Origin: an uncultured Bacilli bacterium
GTDB lineage: Bacteria > Bacillota_I > Bacilli_A > RF39 > UBA660
Reading direction: 5' to 3'
Length of the DNA stretch: 48,275 bases
Assembly: GCA_910584255.1 (NCBI GenBank)
Contig: CAJTXV010000011.1
Location: forward strand, 1 to 48,275
Below are positions 8,045-17,004 of this stretch, piece by piece (within the stretch, counting starts at the first letter, position 1; every line of letters begins with the position of its first letter). The notes beneath the pieces are model-generated. The model made no database searches, had not been told where the DNA came from, and saw only the letters and a list, made by a program, of their open reading frames with translations. Position numbers and translations under genes: made by a program.

Positions 8045-8884
8045 TTATAGTTGCCTTAGAAAATCCCTAGGTGTATCAATTTCAAATGTCAAAACTTTAT
8101 TTGTGATAGGATCTCTAATTGCTAATTTTACTGCCTGTAAATACATTCTTTTAGCTTTAATCATACCATATTTATTATCACCAATAATCGGATGATTAAT
8201 TTCTGCTAGTTGAACACGTATTTGATTTTTTCTACCTGTTTTTATTTCTATTTCCAATAAACTATTTCTATTTTCACGAATCACCTTATAATTCGTAATT
8301 GCTTTTTTTCCAGACGAATCTTTTGAAATAAAAACTCGATTCTGAGTATTTTCCTTTAAATAGTTAATCAGTTGATCTTCTTTTTTTTCTAAAATTCCTG
8401 ATACAACTCCTACATATTTTCTTGTAAGAGCTACCTTTTCCCAATTTTCTTGTAATTTTCTTTTTAAGTCTTCATCTTTTGCAAATAGCACTAACCCGCT
8501 CGTTTCACGGTCTAAACGGTGAACAATAAAAATCTTGTTTCTTTTGTCTTGTTCTTTAATATATTCTCTTACAAAATGATAAAGTGTTCGATTACTTTCC
8601 TTTTCTGTTGAAGTTGTTAACATTCCACCTGGTTTATTTACTACTAAATAGTTTTCATCTTCATAAACGATATCAATTTTTCCAATTTTAGTAACTTTCT
8701 TTTCTGAAGAGATAGAAATTACTTGATGAGGTTTTACAATGGTATCATGTTTTATCTGTCTGATTCCAGGAATCGAGATAGAACGATATTTTAGTAAACT
8801 TTTAATTTTATTTCTTGAGTACTCTGTATTTTCTAATAGGTAGTCTATTAACTTTGCTTCCTTTGTTACAACTATTTTGTTCAT
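8045..8884 (-). CDS. RluA-family RNA pseudouridine synthase
   Basis: A 279-residue enzyme that converts specific uridines in rRNA or tRNA to pseudouridine. The N-terminal 60 residues form an S4-like RNA-binding domain. The catalytic motif HRLDRETSGLVLFAK holds the essential Asp near residue 125. The later NQIRVQLAEINHPIIGDNKYG is the RluA-family signature. It resembles RluD/YlyB-type enzymes. The exact target site cannot be told from sequence. It lies just upstream of the DUF308-Spx trio on the same strand. Confidence 0.92.
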   Translation of the reverse strand: MNKIVVTKEAKLIDYLLENTEYSRNKIKSLLKYRSISIPGIRQIKHDTIVKPHQVISISSEKKVTKIGKIDIVYEDENYLVVNKPGGMLTTSTEKESNRTLYHFVREYIKEQDKRNKIFIVHRLDRETSGLVLFAKDEDLKRKLQENWEKVALTRKYVGVVSGILEKKEDQLINYLKENTQNRVFISKDSSGKKAITNYKVIRENRNSLLEIEIKTGRKNQIRVQLAEINHPIIGDNKYGMIKAKRMYLQAVKLAIRDPITNKVLTFEIDTPRDFLRQL

Positions 8885-8962
8885 GCTACCTCCCTTTTCT
8901 TTTTTCTACTGTTAAGAATTGAATTTTTTAGAGATAATTTTCTAAATTCTCCCCCTAGTTCT

Positions 8963-9580
8963 CTATTTTACTTCTATAATCTTTTCAATCACTGGTTGAT
9001 TTTCATATAATACGGTTCCATTATCATCTTCCACTACTGCGCTTTTACAGATTGCATCTACTACTTCAATGCCTTCAGTTACTCTACCAAATGCTGCATA
9101 TTCTCCATCTAATCTTCGATCATCTTGATGCATGATAAAGAACTGACTACTGGCACTATTTTTTATCTCACTTCTTGCCATAGAAAGTGTCCCTCTTGTA
9201 TGACTTAAAGAATTAGAAACACCATTTGAGCTAAATTCCCCTTTAATGGTACTGGCAATTCGATGATTACTATTTTTATCCTGTGTAGGATCTCCTCCTT
9301 GCATCATGAATCCATCTATAATTCGGTGGAAAGTAAGTCCATCATAAAATCCTTCTTTTACTAAATTCATAAAATTAGTAACAGTAATTGGAGCAATGTC
9401 TGCATATAATTCTGCTTGAATCGTTCCATAGTTCTTAATTACAATTTCAACTTTATGAGTTCCTGTTAAATTTTTCTTACTACTATCCTGCTCTTTTCCA
9501 CCTAAAAGGAAAGCAATGATTAGTATAGCTATTACGATTACTACTAGTATAATATTTTTTACACTTATATAATTTTTCAT
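8963..9580 (-). CDS. Membrane-anchored cyclophilin-type peptidyl-prolyl isomerase
   Basis: A 205-residue protein made of an N-terminal membrane anchor (about residues 9-28, IILVVIVIAILIIAFLL) and a cyclophilin domain. Diagnostic segments are FHRIIDGFMMQGGDPT, ARSEIKNSASSQFFI and YAAFGRVTEG; the catalytic Arg is in FHRI. There is no lipobox Cys, so it is anchored by the helix with the domain outside the cell. It should catalyse proline isomerisation of exported proteins. Its ribosome binding site is AAGGAG. It is probably a single-gene transcript. Confidence 0.93.
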   Translation of the reverse strand: MKNYISVKNIILVVIVIAILIIAFLLGGKEQDSSKKNLTGTHKVEIVIKNYGTIQAELYADIAPITVTNFMNLVKEGFYDGLTFHRIIDGFMMQGGDPTQDKNSNHRIASTIKGEFSSNGVSNSLSHTRGTLSMARSEIKNSASSQFFIMHQDDRRLDGEYAAFGRVTEGIEVVDAICKSAVVEDDNGTVLYENQPVIEKIIEVK

Positions 9581-9767
9581 ATAAAATCTCCTTTTTTATT
9601 TTTAATAATACTATTTTAGCATACATTTTTGCTTTTGACCACCATTAACAATTGTTGATTCCTCCTTATTACTACCTAGCACATACTCTCTCAGTATAGC
9701 AAGTTTATATATTTTCGTTCCTATTGCAGAATCAGTGATTATATTTGTTTCTATTGTTTATAATGGT

Positions 9768-11012
9768 TTATCTCCTAGTTAACACGCATACACATTCCAC
9801 ATGATAGGTATTTGGAAACATATCTACTAAATTGACTTTTTCTATTGTATATTCATCTAGAAATGATTTTACATCTCTTGCTAAAGTGACAGGATCACAG
9901 GAAATATAAACTATGCTTTTAGGAGCAATTTTTAAAATTGTTTCCCTTGTCTTGGAATCTAGTCCACTTCTTGGTGGATCTAGAATAATAGAATCAATTT
10001 TTTGAAACTCGGAAATTTTATCTTCTACTTTTCCTTCTAGAAAGGTAATATTCGATAACTGATTGATTTTTTTATTCTGATTGGCTGATAAAACTGCATC
10101 ATGTACGATTTCTACTCCAATTACTTCTTTTGCATAAGAAGAAACTAGCATTCCAATCGTCCCTGTTCCACAATATAAATCCAAAATCGTTTCGTAGGAT
10201 TGATTTTGATAATAATCAATTACAAATTGATACAATTTTTTCATCATTTCATAATTTACTTGAAAAAAGGAATTTGGATAAATTCTGAATTTTAAACCAA
10301 AAACTTCTTCTGTAATATATTCTTTTCCATATACTAGCTCATGATTCAAATAAACTGATGTTACAGAAAAATTATCTAAATACTTAAGAAATGATTTTAT
10401 ATTTAAGTTTCCATTCATTATAATCATATATTCGTTAGAAGATGTTTTACGAATGATTAACTCATGAATTACTGCATTTGAGTCATTTTTTAGATATTCT
10501 TGTATTCTATGATAAAGATAATTTAAATCTTTTTCTACTAAGAGGCAATTTTCAATTTCTACTAAATCATTACTTTTTTCTTGATAGAATCCAAGTTGTT
10601 TATTTTTTCCATGAAAAATGGCTTTATTTCGGTATGCAAATTGCTTTCCAGAATGAATTTTTCCTATTTCTAAGTGTTCAATACCTGCGAATTTTTGAAA
10701 TAATTCAATTACTTTTGTCTTTTTAAATTCTAATTGTTTTAAATAATTTTGATGCATTATTTGGCATCCACCACAAAGTTCATAGTAAGGGCAGGAAACC
10801 AAAACTCTATCGTTTGATTGTTTTTTTACTGTTAATACTTCTGCATTTAAAAATTTCTTTTTCACTTGGGTAATTTCTGCTTTTACTTTTTCTTTTGGTA
10901 GAGCCCCTTTTACAAATACATATTGGTTTTCTACTTTTGCAATTCCATTTCCAAAATGATCTAACTTCTCAATTGTTAAATCTAACCTATCTTTTTCTTT
11001 TAAATTTATCAT
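9768..11012 (-). CDS. rlmD: 23S rRNA (uracil-5-)-methyltransferase, RlmD/RumA type
   Basis: A 414-residue SAM-dependent enzyme that methylates a uridine in 23S rRNA (U1939-type, or both sites as in RlmCD). It has an N-terminal TRAM domain, iron-sulfur cysteines in CPYYELCGGCQ plus a later Cys, a LDLYCGTGTIG SAM-binding motif, LDPPRSGL, and the catalytic SCDPVTLARD. The start is set at the ATG 11010-11012; the longer frame begins with a TTG that overlaps the -10 element at 11031-11036. The DNA between this gene and its upstream neighbour holds both a terminator and this promoter within about 60 bp. Confidence 0.9.
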   Translation of the reverse strand: MINLKEKDRLDLTIEKLDHFGNGIAKVENQYVFVKGALPKEKVKAEITQVKKKFLNAEVLTVKKQSNDRVLVSCPYYELCGGCQIMHQNYLKQLEFKKTKVIELFQKFAGIEHLEIGKIHSGKQFAYRNKAIFHGKNKQLGFYQEKSNDLVEIENCLLVEKDLNYLYHRIQEYLKNDSNAVIHELIIRKTSSNEYMIIMNGNLNIKSFLKYLDNFSVTSVYLNHELVYGKEYITEEVFGLKFRIYPNSFFQVNYEMMKKLYQFVIDYYQNQSYETILDLYCGTGTIGMLVSSYAKEVIGVEIVHDAVLSANQNKKINQLSNITFLEGKVEDKISEFQKIDSIILDPPRSGLDSKTRETILKIAPKSIVYISCDPVTLARDVKSFLDEYTIEKVNLVDMFPNTYHVECVCVLTRR

Positions 11013-11030
11013 ACCATCACACTCAATTTT

Positions 11031-11059
11031 ATTATACAAGAAAAAAGAAGAAAACTGAA
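11031..11059 (-). promoter_or_regulatory. Promoter of the rRNA methyltransferase gene
   Basis: A perfect TATAAT (11031-11036, minus strand) lies 18 bp before the ATG at 11012. The -35 at 17 bp is poor (TTCAGT) and lies inside the terminator hairpin of the upstream gene. Confidence 0.4.
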
Positions 11060-11070
11060 TTATTTCTTCT
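11041..11070 (-). terminator. Intrinsic terminator after the kinase-like gene pair
   Basis: On the minus strand AGAAGAAA pairs with TTTCTTCT across a short loop and is followed by TTTTTT. It starts right after the stop codon at 11076. Confidence 0.55.
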
Positions 11071-11075
11071 GATCT

Positions 11076-11819
11076 TTAATTCACACGATATCTTTTTTCC
11101 TTTACTGATTCTAAATAATCTCCTAATGTTTGAAAACCTTTACTTTCCTCTTCCAACAGAGCAAGAGAATGATCGATTTCCCCGTGAAAACGAGCGACAA
11201 ACTCCTTCTGTGCGTCGGATTCATACTGCGTTTCCCCATTTCTAAAGAAGTATAAAGCAACAATTGTATAAATCAGTTCGTTAAATTCGTTCTGATTCCA
11301 TTTTGTAAGGGTTTCTTTCGACATAGAACTTACTTCATAAAAACTATCATCAAATAAATAAATTCCCCCTTTTAAATCTTTCGTCATTCCATATTTCATA
11401 TTAAAAAGAGTTAAGTCATTTAACGCAATTTTATTTTCTGTCGCAATTGGAAGAGTATTCTCCACTTTATGGAGTTGAAGTAAAATCTCATGAGATAGTT
11501 TTTGATAAATGACATCTTTCGTTTTTCCGTGGGGTTCATAAATAAAAGGAGCACAACATCCAATATATTTACCACTAGAATCAAATACTGGATAATGACT
11601 AACTATGATAGGAACTATTTTCTCGTGAATGCTACCAAAGAATTCTAATTCTTCCAATGTAGGATAGAGTTTCTCATCCCAATCCTCTTCATAATATAAT
11701 TTGACTATCCAATCTACAGTTTCGTTTTTCAAATGATAACACACCCCTGAAGTTTTTCCATTCATTCCACCTACCAAAGGTAATTCATACATTTGATAAT
11801 TTATCCATATATTTTTCAT
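11076..11819 (-). CDS. Unrecognised protein with protein-kinase-like motifs (paralogue of the next gene)
   Basis: A 247-residue protein of no family I can name. It is clearly related along its length to its upstream neighbour. Several segments resemble a kinase/phosphotransferase fold: a Gly-rich loop (G17-G25, GGMNGKTSG), a Lys in WIVKLYY (K40), LNDLTLFN with D135 and N140 in the HxDxxxxN spacing, and IYLFDDS with D157/D158 in the DFG position. If the fold is right, this copy keeps the key residues. The ATG at 11817-11819 with GGAAAG upstream was chosen over a TTG. It starts 1 bp after its neighbour's stop, so both are on one transcript. The kinase reading is inference. Confidence 0.7.
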   Translation of the reverse strand: MKNIWINYQMYELPLVGGMNGKTSGVCYHLKNETVDWIVKLYYEEDWDEKLYPTLEELEFFGSIHEKIVPIIVSHYPVFDSSGKYIGCCAPFIYEPHGKTKDVIYQKLSHEILLQLHKVENTLPIATENKIALNDLTLFNMKYGMTKDLKGGIYLFDDSFYEVSSMSKETLTKWNQNEFNELIYTIVALYFFRNGETQYESDAQKEFVARFHGEIDHSLALLEEESKGFQTLGDYLESVKEKRYRVN

Positions 11820-11820
11820 A

Positions 11821-12585
11821 TTACTTTCCAATCATTTGATATTTCTTCCGAAAGCCAGTTTCATAATAGTCATCTAAATATTCTTGGAGTGTAGAAAAAG
11901 AGGCCATTTTCTTTTCTAATTGTGGAATGGTTTCGTAGAAAAGTCTTGAATCCATTAATTGATTCATAAATTGATTCAAGTACTCTGTGATATCCTCTTC
12001 CTCTCCTTCAAATCCTCTAATTGTTACTAGATGATATTTGATAATAGAACAAAGAAAGCGATAAAACTCTTTTTGATTATGAAATTCTGTATCAAAAGTT
12101 GCCAACATATCATAACTATCGTTAATTAAATAAATTCCATGAGGTAAACGTGTTCCTCTACCAATTAAAAGATTATGAATTCCTAAATTATTTAATAAAA
12201 TGTGATGTTGATCAAAGATTGGGAGTTTCTCCTGAATCATTCCTAAGTTTTCTAGTAGAAACTCTTTTTCTAGTTGATAAAGACGATTCTTAGATTCCTG
12301 TTTTACATCTTCATGAATAAAAGAAGATGCACTCCCTATATATTGCCCTTGAGTATCAAATACTGGGTACTTACTTATTACAATAGGATGTACTTCAGAT
12401 TCAATGGTTTTAAAAACTTCAATTTCTTTCTCAGAAAGACGGTCAGCACGTAAATAAAAAATTTTAACTGCTAAATCTTCCTCCTCTGTTTTTAATTGGT
12501 AACAAATTCCATTTGTTTTACCCTTTATTCCTTGTTTTAAGTCTATCTGATAAATTTGACGATTGATTATTACATTTTTAATCAT
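11821..12585 (-). CDS. Kinase-like paralogue with apparently degenerate catalytic site
   Basis: A 254-residue protein sharing length, order of motifs and segments such as VISKYPVFDTQGQYIG with its downstream neighbour. Kinase-like features are GIKGKTNGICY (Gly-rich loop), AVKIFY (K41) and INDSYD (D156). In the catalytic loop the expected Asp is Asn (LNNLGIHN, N133), so it may be an inactive partner. The start is the ATG at 12583-12585, with AGGTGG 8 bp upstream. The longer frame would begin inside the promoter. The gene is divergent from the germination operon. No name can be given; CotH/CotS-like spore kinases are a possible but unproven comparison. Confidence 0.7.
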   Translation of the reverse strand: MIKNVIINRQIYQIDLKQGIKGKTNGICYQLKTEEEDLAVKIFYLRADRLSEKEIEVFKTIESEVHPIVISKYPVFDTQGQYIGSASSFIHEDVKQESKNRLYQLEKEFLLENLGMIQEKLPIFDQHHILLNNLGIHNLLIGRGTRLPHGIYLINDSYDMLATFDTEFHNQKEFYRFLCSIIKYHLVTIRGFEGEEEDITEYLNQFMNQLMDSRLFYETIPQLEKKMASFSTLQEYLDDYYETGFRKKYQMIGK

Positions 12586-12613
12586 AGAAACAACCACCTT
12601 TAAATTGCAACAT

Positions 12614-12642
12614 AGTATATAATATTTTTCCATTAATTTCAA
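12614..12642 (-). promoter_or_regulatory. Promoter of the kinase-like gene pair (sigma-A or sigma-G type)
   Basis: Minus strand: TTGAAA (12637-12642), 17 bp, TATACT (12614-12619). This reads as a good sigma-A promoter. The extended -10, TATACTA, and upstream TGAAAT also resemble a sigma-G element (consensus near TGAATA and CATACTA) and share the 16-bp TGANAT-to-YATACTA spacing of the divergent ger promoter. Confidence 0.55.
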
Positions 12643-12660
12643 TAAAAATTAGAATTTTCA

Positions 12661-12689
12661 TGATATTCTTTTGTTTTTTTCTCATACTA
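12661..12689 (+). promoter_or_regulatory. Sigma-G-like promoter of the germinant-receptor operon
   Basis: Plus strand: TGATAT (12661-12666), 16 bp, CATACTA (12683-12689), about 23 bp before the gerA-type start codon. CATACTA is a perfect match to the classical sigma-G -10, and forespore sigma-G transcription is established for germinant receptors in Bacillus. No sigma-A pair was seen here. Confidence 0.5.
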
Positions 12690-12712
12690 AAATTAGAAAA
12701 AGAAGGGATATT

Positions 12713-14146
12713 ATGATTGAAAGAATTAAAAAGGATACCAATTATGCGGGAGATATTATCTATAAAGAAATTAATATATGTAGTCAGGTAATCACTCTTG
12801 TCTATTCTGAAGTCCTTTCCAGTGGAAACGATATTAGTAATATGATTTTAAAAAACATTTCTAAAATTATCGATGAAAAAATCACACCTTCAAATGATCT
12901 GTTTTTATTTTTTTATAATTCCATTCCTGGTCATAATGTAACTAAAATCAAAGACTATTCAGATCTTCTAAATAAACTTTGGAATGGATACACCATCTTT
13001 GTTTTAGATGATGATCATTATTTTGGTATTGAAACACGTGCTACCCTTGATCGAGGAATCACTAGTAGTGAAGGAGAAATCTCTGTTCGTGGTCCAAAGG
13101 ACTCTTTGACAGAAAATTTTAATAAGAATTTTGGATTAATTCGAAAACGGATTAAAAGTGAGCATTTATGGATTCATTCTGTAGAAATTGGGAAACAATC
13201 AAAAACAAAAGTTGGAATTCTTTATATGCAAAATATTGTAGAAGATTCTTTAGTAAAGGAAATTCAAAAAAAGTTAGAATCGATTAATATTGATGGAATC
13301 TTAGATTGTGGATATTTAAAAGACTATTTACATGAAGAATCTACTATTTTCCCAACCATCATTACTACCGAAAAACCAGATTTAGCAGCAATGGCACTTT
13401 TAGAAGGAAAACTGGTCATTTTATGTGATAACAGTCCCTATGCTTTAATCCTTCCTTGCTTTTTTATTGACCTCTTTCATACACCAGATGACTATTATCA
13501 AAAGCCGATTAACATTTCATTTATTCGAATTATTAGGCTCCTTGCCTTTTTGATTTCGATCCTAATTCCTGCCTATTATATCGCAATTACAACACACAAT
13601 CATGATGCTATTACTACCGATTTATTATTAAATTTTCTATCACAAAGACTCACGGTTCCTTTCCCCGCTTTAGTTGAAGCGCTTTTAATGACTGTATCCT
13701 TCGAAATTCTAAGAGAAAGTGATATGAGAATGGCATCTACCATGGGAACAGCTGTTTCTATCCTCGGTGGTTTAGTCCTAGGGGATGCTGCAGTTAGTGC
13801 AGGAATTATTTCTCCCATTATGATTATCGTCATTGCCATTTCTGCAATTTCTGGCCTTGTCTTTACTTCCATTGAACTGTCATCTGCCATCCGATATTTC
13901 CGCATCCTACTTATGATTCTTGCATCCATTTTTGGTATTTATGGCATCTTCCTTGGGTCCTTATTTTTAATTATTAAACTCTCTAGTATGCATTCTTTCC
14001 ATAAACCGTATCTTGCTCCCTTTTCTCCACTTCTTTTAAAGGAACAGGAAGATGCCTTTGTAAGACTAAATAATGTAAATCAGACAAAATTTAGAAATCC
14101 CTTGTTAACGAAAAAAAATAAAGTTCGTGGAAGGAGTTTGAAATGA
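12713..14146 (+). CDS. gerAA: Spore germinant receptor subunit A (GerA/SpoVAF family)
   Basis: A 477-residue membrane protein of the GerA family. GerA-type subunits sit in the spore inner membrane and, with B and C subunits, sense germinants. The N-terminal soluble domain contains the family motif VRGPKDSLTENFNKNFGLI; the C-terminal half has about five membrane helices, including RLLAFLISILIPAYYIAI and ILGGLVLGDAAVSAGIISP. The ATG at 12713 with AGAAGGG upstream was chosen. A longer frame would start at a TTG upstream of the promoter -10. The stop overlaps the next gene by 4 bp (ATGA). It is the first of three genes in order A-C-B; the ligand cannot be predicted. Confidence 0.95.
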   Translation: MIERIKKDTNYAGDIIYKEINICSQVITLVYSEVLSSGNDISNMILKNISKIIDEKITPSNDLFLFFYNSIPGHNVTKIKDYSDLLNKLWNGYTIFVLDDDHYFGIETRATLDRGITSSEGEISVRGPKDSLTENFNKNFGLIRKRIKSEHLWIHSVEIGKQSKTKVGILYMQNIVEDSLVKEIQKKLESINIDGILDCGYLKDYLHEESTIFPTIITTEKPDLAAMALLEGKLVILCDNSPYALILPCFFIDLFHTPDDYYQKPINISFIRIIRLLAFLISILIPAYYIAITTHNHDAITTDLLLNFLSQRLTVPFPALVEALLMTVSFEILRESDMRMASTMGTAVSILGGLVLGDAAVSAGIISPIMIIVIAISAISGLVFTSIELSSAIRYFRILLMILASIFGIYGIFLGSLFLIIKLSSMHSFHKPYLAPFSPLLLKEQEDAFVRLNNVNQTKFRNPLLTKKNKVRGRSLK

Positions 14147-15129
14147 CAAAGATGAAGTATCTAATTTTATTATTTCCTTTTTTTATACTCACTGGTTGTA
14201 CTTCTTATACAGAGTTAAATGAACTAGGAATAGTAAACCTACTCGGTATTGATTATCAAAATGAAGAATATCATCTCTATATGAATATCGTCGAAGGAAA
14301 TCAAGAGGATGGCATATTAGAAAAAGAAGAATTCTTTTATGAAGCAAAGGCAAAAGACTTACAACAAGCATTTCAGAAATTATATTTAAAAAGTAATAAA
14401 AAAATCTATCTTTCCCATATGGACTCTTTATTATTAACCGAAAATGCAATCAACTTTCGCTTAAAAGATATTCTTATTTATTTACTGAATCAACGGGATA
14501 CTAGAAATAATTTTCAGTTAGTGCAGATTCAATCAGATATCAAAAATGTATTTCAAAAAAAGATGGAATCTAAGGATTTAATCGATCTCATTAAAACCAA
14601 TGAACAATATATGGGAACTACAAAATCAATTACATTTGAAGAATTTTTAGAAGAAATCCTAATCGATCAAAACACATTTTTACCACTGGTTTCTTATAAA
14701 AAGGAATTTGAAATTGAAGGGATGACCCTCATTAAAAATTTCAAAGTTTTAGACTATGTATCACCAAATGATACCATATTAATTAATCTGTTAAAAAATC
14801 AAATTCATCAAACCATCTATCAGGACATAATGATTTATAAAAATCAAACAAATTTAACCTATAAAAAGGATCAAGTAACTTTTCATATTCAAATGGAAGT
14901 AAATAACTATAATCAGGAATTAAAAAACGAGTTAGAAAAAAGACTCAAAAAAATCATCCTTCAATATCAAGAAAAAGAGTATGATCTTTTAAAATTGTCC
15001 TATCGAATGAAACAAAATCATTTATTCTCTTTTCAAAATCATTCTACTCTTTCCAAAGACATCCAATTGAAATTTGAAATTCAAATGAAAACAGTAGATA
15101 ATTATCTAGAAAGGAAGCTACCTATATGA
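14143..15129 (+). CDS. gerAC: Spore germination lipoprotein, Ger(x)C family
   Basis: A 328-residue lipoprotein and the C subunit of the germinant receptor. It has a signal peptide ending in the lipobox LTGC (Cys at about residue 19) followed by TSYTELNELGIVNLLGID, which is the typical Ger(x)C start. The C-terminal half fits the conserved C-subunit domain. It is somewhat shorter than the usual 370-400 residues. It overlaps gerA-type and gerB-type neighbours by 4 bp each (ATGA), so the three are translationally coupled. Confidence 0.93.
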   Translation: MTKMKYLILLFPFFILTGCTSYTELNELGIVNLLGIDYQNEEYHLYMNIVEGNQEDGILEKEEFFYEAKAKDLQQAFQKLYLKSNKKIYLSHMDSLLLTENAINFRLKDILIYLLNQRDTRNNFQLVQIQSDIKNVFQKKMESKDLIDLIKTNEQYMGTTKSITFEEFLEEILIDQNTFLPLVSYKKEFEIEGMTLIKNFKVLDYVSPNDTILINLLKNQIHQTIYQDIMIYKNQTNLTYKKDQVTFHIQMEVNNYNQELKNELEKRLKKIILQYQEKEYDLLKLSYRMKQNHLFSFQNHSTLSKDIQLKFEIQMKTVDNYLERKLPI

Positions 15130-16184
15130 AAAAAAATAAAATTACGCAATTTCAGTATTTTACAACTTTCTTTTTTCTATTAAGTGCTTTTATTCCTATG
15201 ATTGGGTTCCATCGGCTTACAATTCTTTCTAGTCAAGATGCTCTATTTGCCATTCTGATTGGTTCTATTATGATGTTTTTATTTGCTTTACTGATTCAAA
15301 ATATTTTAAACTACTTACCAGAAAAAAACTTATTTGAAAAATTAAAGGCCTTATATCCTAAAATCTTTCCTCTATTCCTACTACTCTTTTTTGTTTCTTT
15401 TCTTTCTATTTTATTTTTAGTTACTCAAGAGTTTTCTTCTTTTGTTCACTTCTACTTATTACCTGAATTTCACGAATTTTGGATTCTACTTCCACTATTT
15501 CTGTTACTTTTTTACTTTCTTAAAAAATCGGGTGAATCCTTATTTCATGTGACAGAAATCTGCTTTTATCTTTATCTTTTATTCTTTATCATTTCTCTAT
15601 TTGGAATTATTCCACAATGTAACTTTTTAAAAATCAAACCACTACTTTCTTCGCAACCTATGAATCTATTGAAATCATCTCTCATCTTCTTTTGTGCTCT
15701 TCCACTTCCTTTTTTCATTCTCTTATACTTTCCAAAAAAACGTCTTCATAAGAAAAAAAATAGTACAAAAACGTGGAAGTATGCGATTTTCTATCATGGG
15801 ATTTTCCAATTTATTACCCTATTTTTAATTTTAAGTTCTCTTGGAATCTATCTTACCAATCTTTATAAAAATCCCCTCATGGTAACCTATCAAAAAATCT
15901 CTTTCTTAAATATTTTAGAGCGTGTAGAATCCACTCTATCTTTTTCCTATATCTTACTTTATTTTCTTCCAATGGTATTTTTAATTTATTTCTTAAAAAA
16001 ATTATTTCTATTCACAATCCCTAAAACAGAAAAAAAAGAGAATTTAGTGCTCTTTTTTCTTCTACTGATTGTTTTATTAGGAAATCAATTTATCTCTTTT
16101 CCAAAAGATTTTTATATTTATGTAAATTGCTTTTTATGTTTTCTACTTTTGTTTATATCTATTAGTATCCACTTAAAAAAGTAA
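15126..16184 (+). CDS. gerAB: Spore germination permease-like subunit B (GerB family)
   Basis: A 352-residue integral membrane protein with about ten helices, of the GerB/spore permease family (APC superfamily). It starts with the typical KITQFQYFTTFFFLLSAFIP. In Bacillus the B subunit carries the germinant-binding pocket. It is the last gene of the A-C-B operon and converges on an unknown gene with a 3-bp gap; no terminator was found between them. Confidence 0.92.
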   Translation: MKKNKITQFQYFTTFFFLLSAFIPMIGFHRLTILSSQDALFAILIGSIMMFLFALLIQNILNYLPEKNLFEKLKALYPKIFPLFLLLFFVSFLSILFLVTQEFSSFVHFYLLPEFHEFWILLPLFLLLFYFLKKSGESLFHVTEICFYLYLLFFIISLFGIIPQCNFLKIKPLLSSQPMNLLKSSLIFFCALPLPFFILLYFPKKRLHKKKNSTKTWKYAIFYHGIFQFITLFLILSSLGIYLTNLYKNPLMVTYQKISFLNILERVESTLSFSYILLYFLPMVFLIYFLKKLFLFTIPKTEKKENLVLFFLLLIVLLGNQFISFPKDFYIYVNCFLCFLLLFISISIHLKK

Positions 16185-16187
16185 TTT

Positions 16188-16934
16188 CTACTCTATATTT
16201 TCTATATTTCCTTGTGTAGGCAGTGGCTCTGTTTCTTTATTTTCTTCTGGGGAGCTAGTAGGAGTATCTGTGACTGGTGCTACTACGTCACAAACATAAT
16301 CTACTTTTTCTAGTTCCTTTCGAATCAATCTGATATTTTGTTTTGGATAATAGGGAGCACTAAAAATCACCTCTTCTTCTCCAACTGTTACTCTTTTCTC
16401 TTTAAAAACATTTAGGTCAAATTTTTCCGTAACTTCAATACTGTTTTCTGTTGAATTACAACCATAATTAAATCCTGTAATAGTTAAATAAGACTTTGGA
16501 ATATCATCGCAAATTAATTTTTCTTTTTGATATAGAGCTAATTGATCTTCTGATTGTAAATTATAGGTTTTCTTATTGGTATCAGAGTAAACTTGTAATC
16601 CACCTTCTTCGTAGGCTAAAATTAAGGTTACTTCTTCTTGATAAGAATTTTCATTTGCTTCTACTTTTGTACAAGCTATTTTTTCCATTTTACTATCATC
16701 AATCGGTTCTGTTTCCTTTTTATTCGATTGTAAATCCATCGTAGGAACTGGGGTAGTTACTGGCACATTCTCTCTATCTTTATCACTTTTAAATACAATT
16801 CGAAACGTAGGAGGTAATATCGAAAATAGTGCTAGCACTGTAAGAGCACTGATACAAAACAGCCATTCTTTAATACTAAGTGGGTTTTTTTGTTTTATTT
16901 TTGGTATTTCTTTCACCGTTTTTTTCTTCTTCAT
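16188..16934 (-). CDS. Single-pass membrane protein of unknown function
   Basis: A 248-residue protein with a basic cytoplasmic N-terminus, one membrane helix (about residues 25-46, WLFCISALTVLALFSILPP) and a large extracytoplasmic part rich in Thr, Glu and Pro at its end (TPTSSPEENKETEPLPTQ). Four cysteines (ACTKV, LICDD, NYGCNS, YVCDV) sit in the outer part and could form disulfides. There is no lipobox. No known domain was recognised. It converges on the germination operon, but nothing else ties it to sporulation. Confidence 0.6.
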   Translation of the reverse strand: MKKKKTVKEIPKIKQKNPLSIKEWLFCISALTVLALFSILPPTFRIVFKSDKDRENVPVTTPVPTMDLQSNKKETEPIDDSKMEKIACTKVEANENSYQEEVTLILAYEEGGLQVYSDTNKKTYNLQSEDQLALYQKEKLICDDIPKSYLTITGFNYGCNSTENSIEVTEKFDLNVFKEKRVTVGEEEVIFSAPYYPKQNIRLIRKELEKVDYVCDVVAPVTDTPTSSPEENKETEPLPTQGNIENIE

Positions 16935-17004
16935 AATTTCCCTTCCATTCTATTCTACTAGAATTTTATCACATTTTATAATTCTTGGGAAGTACTTATC
17001 AAAG

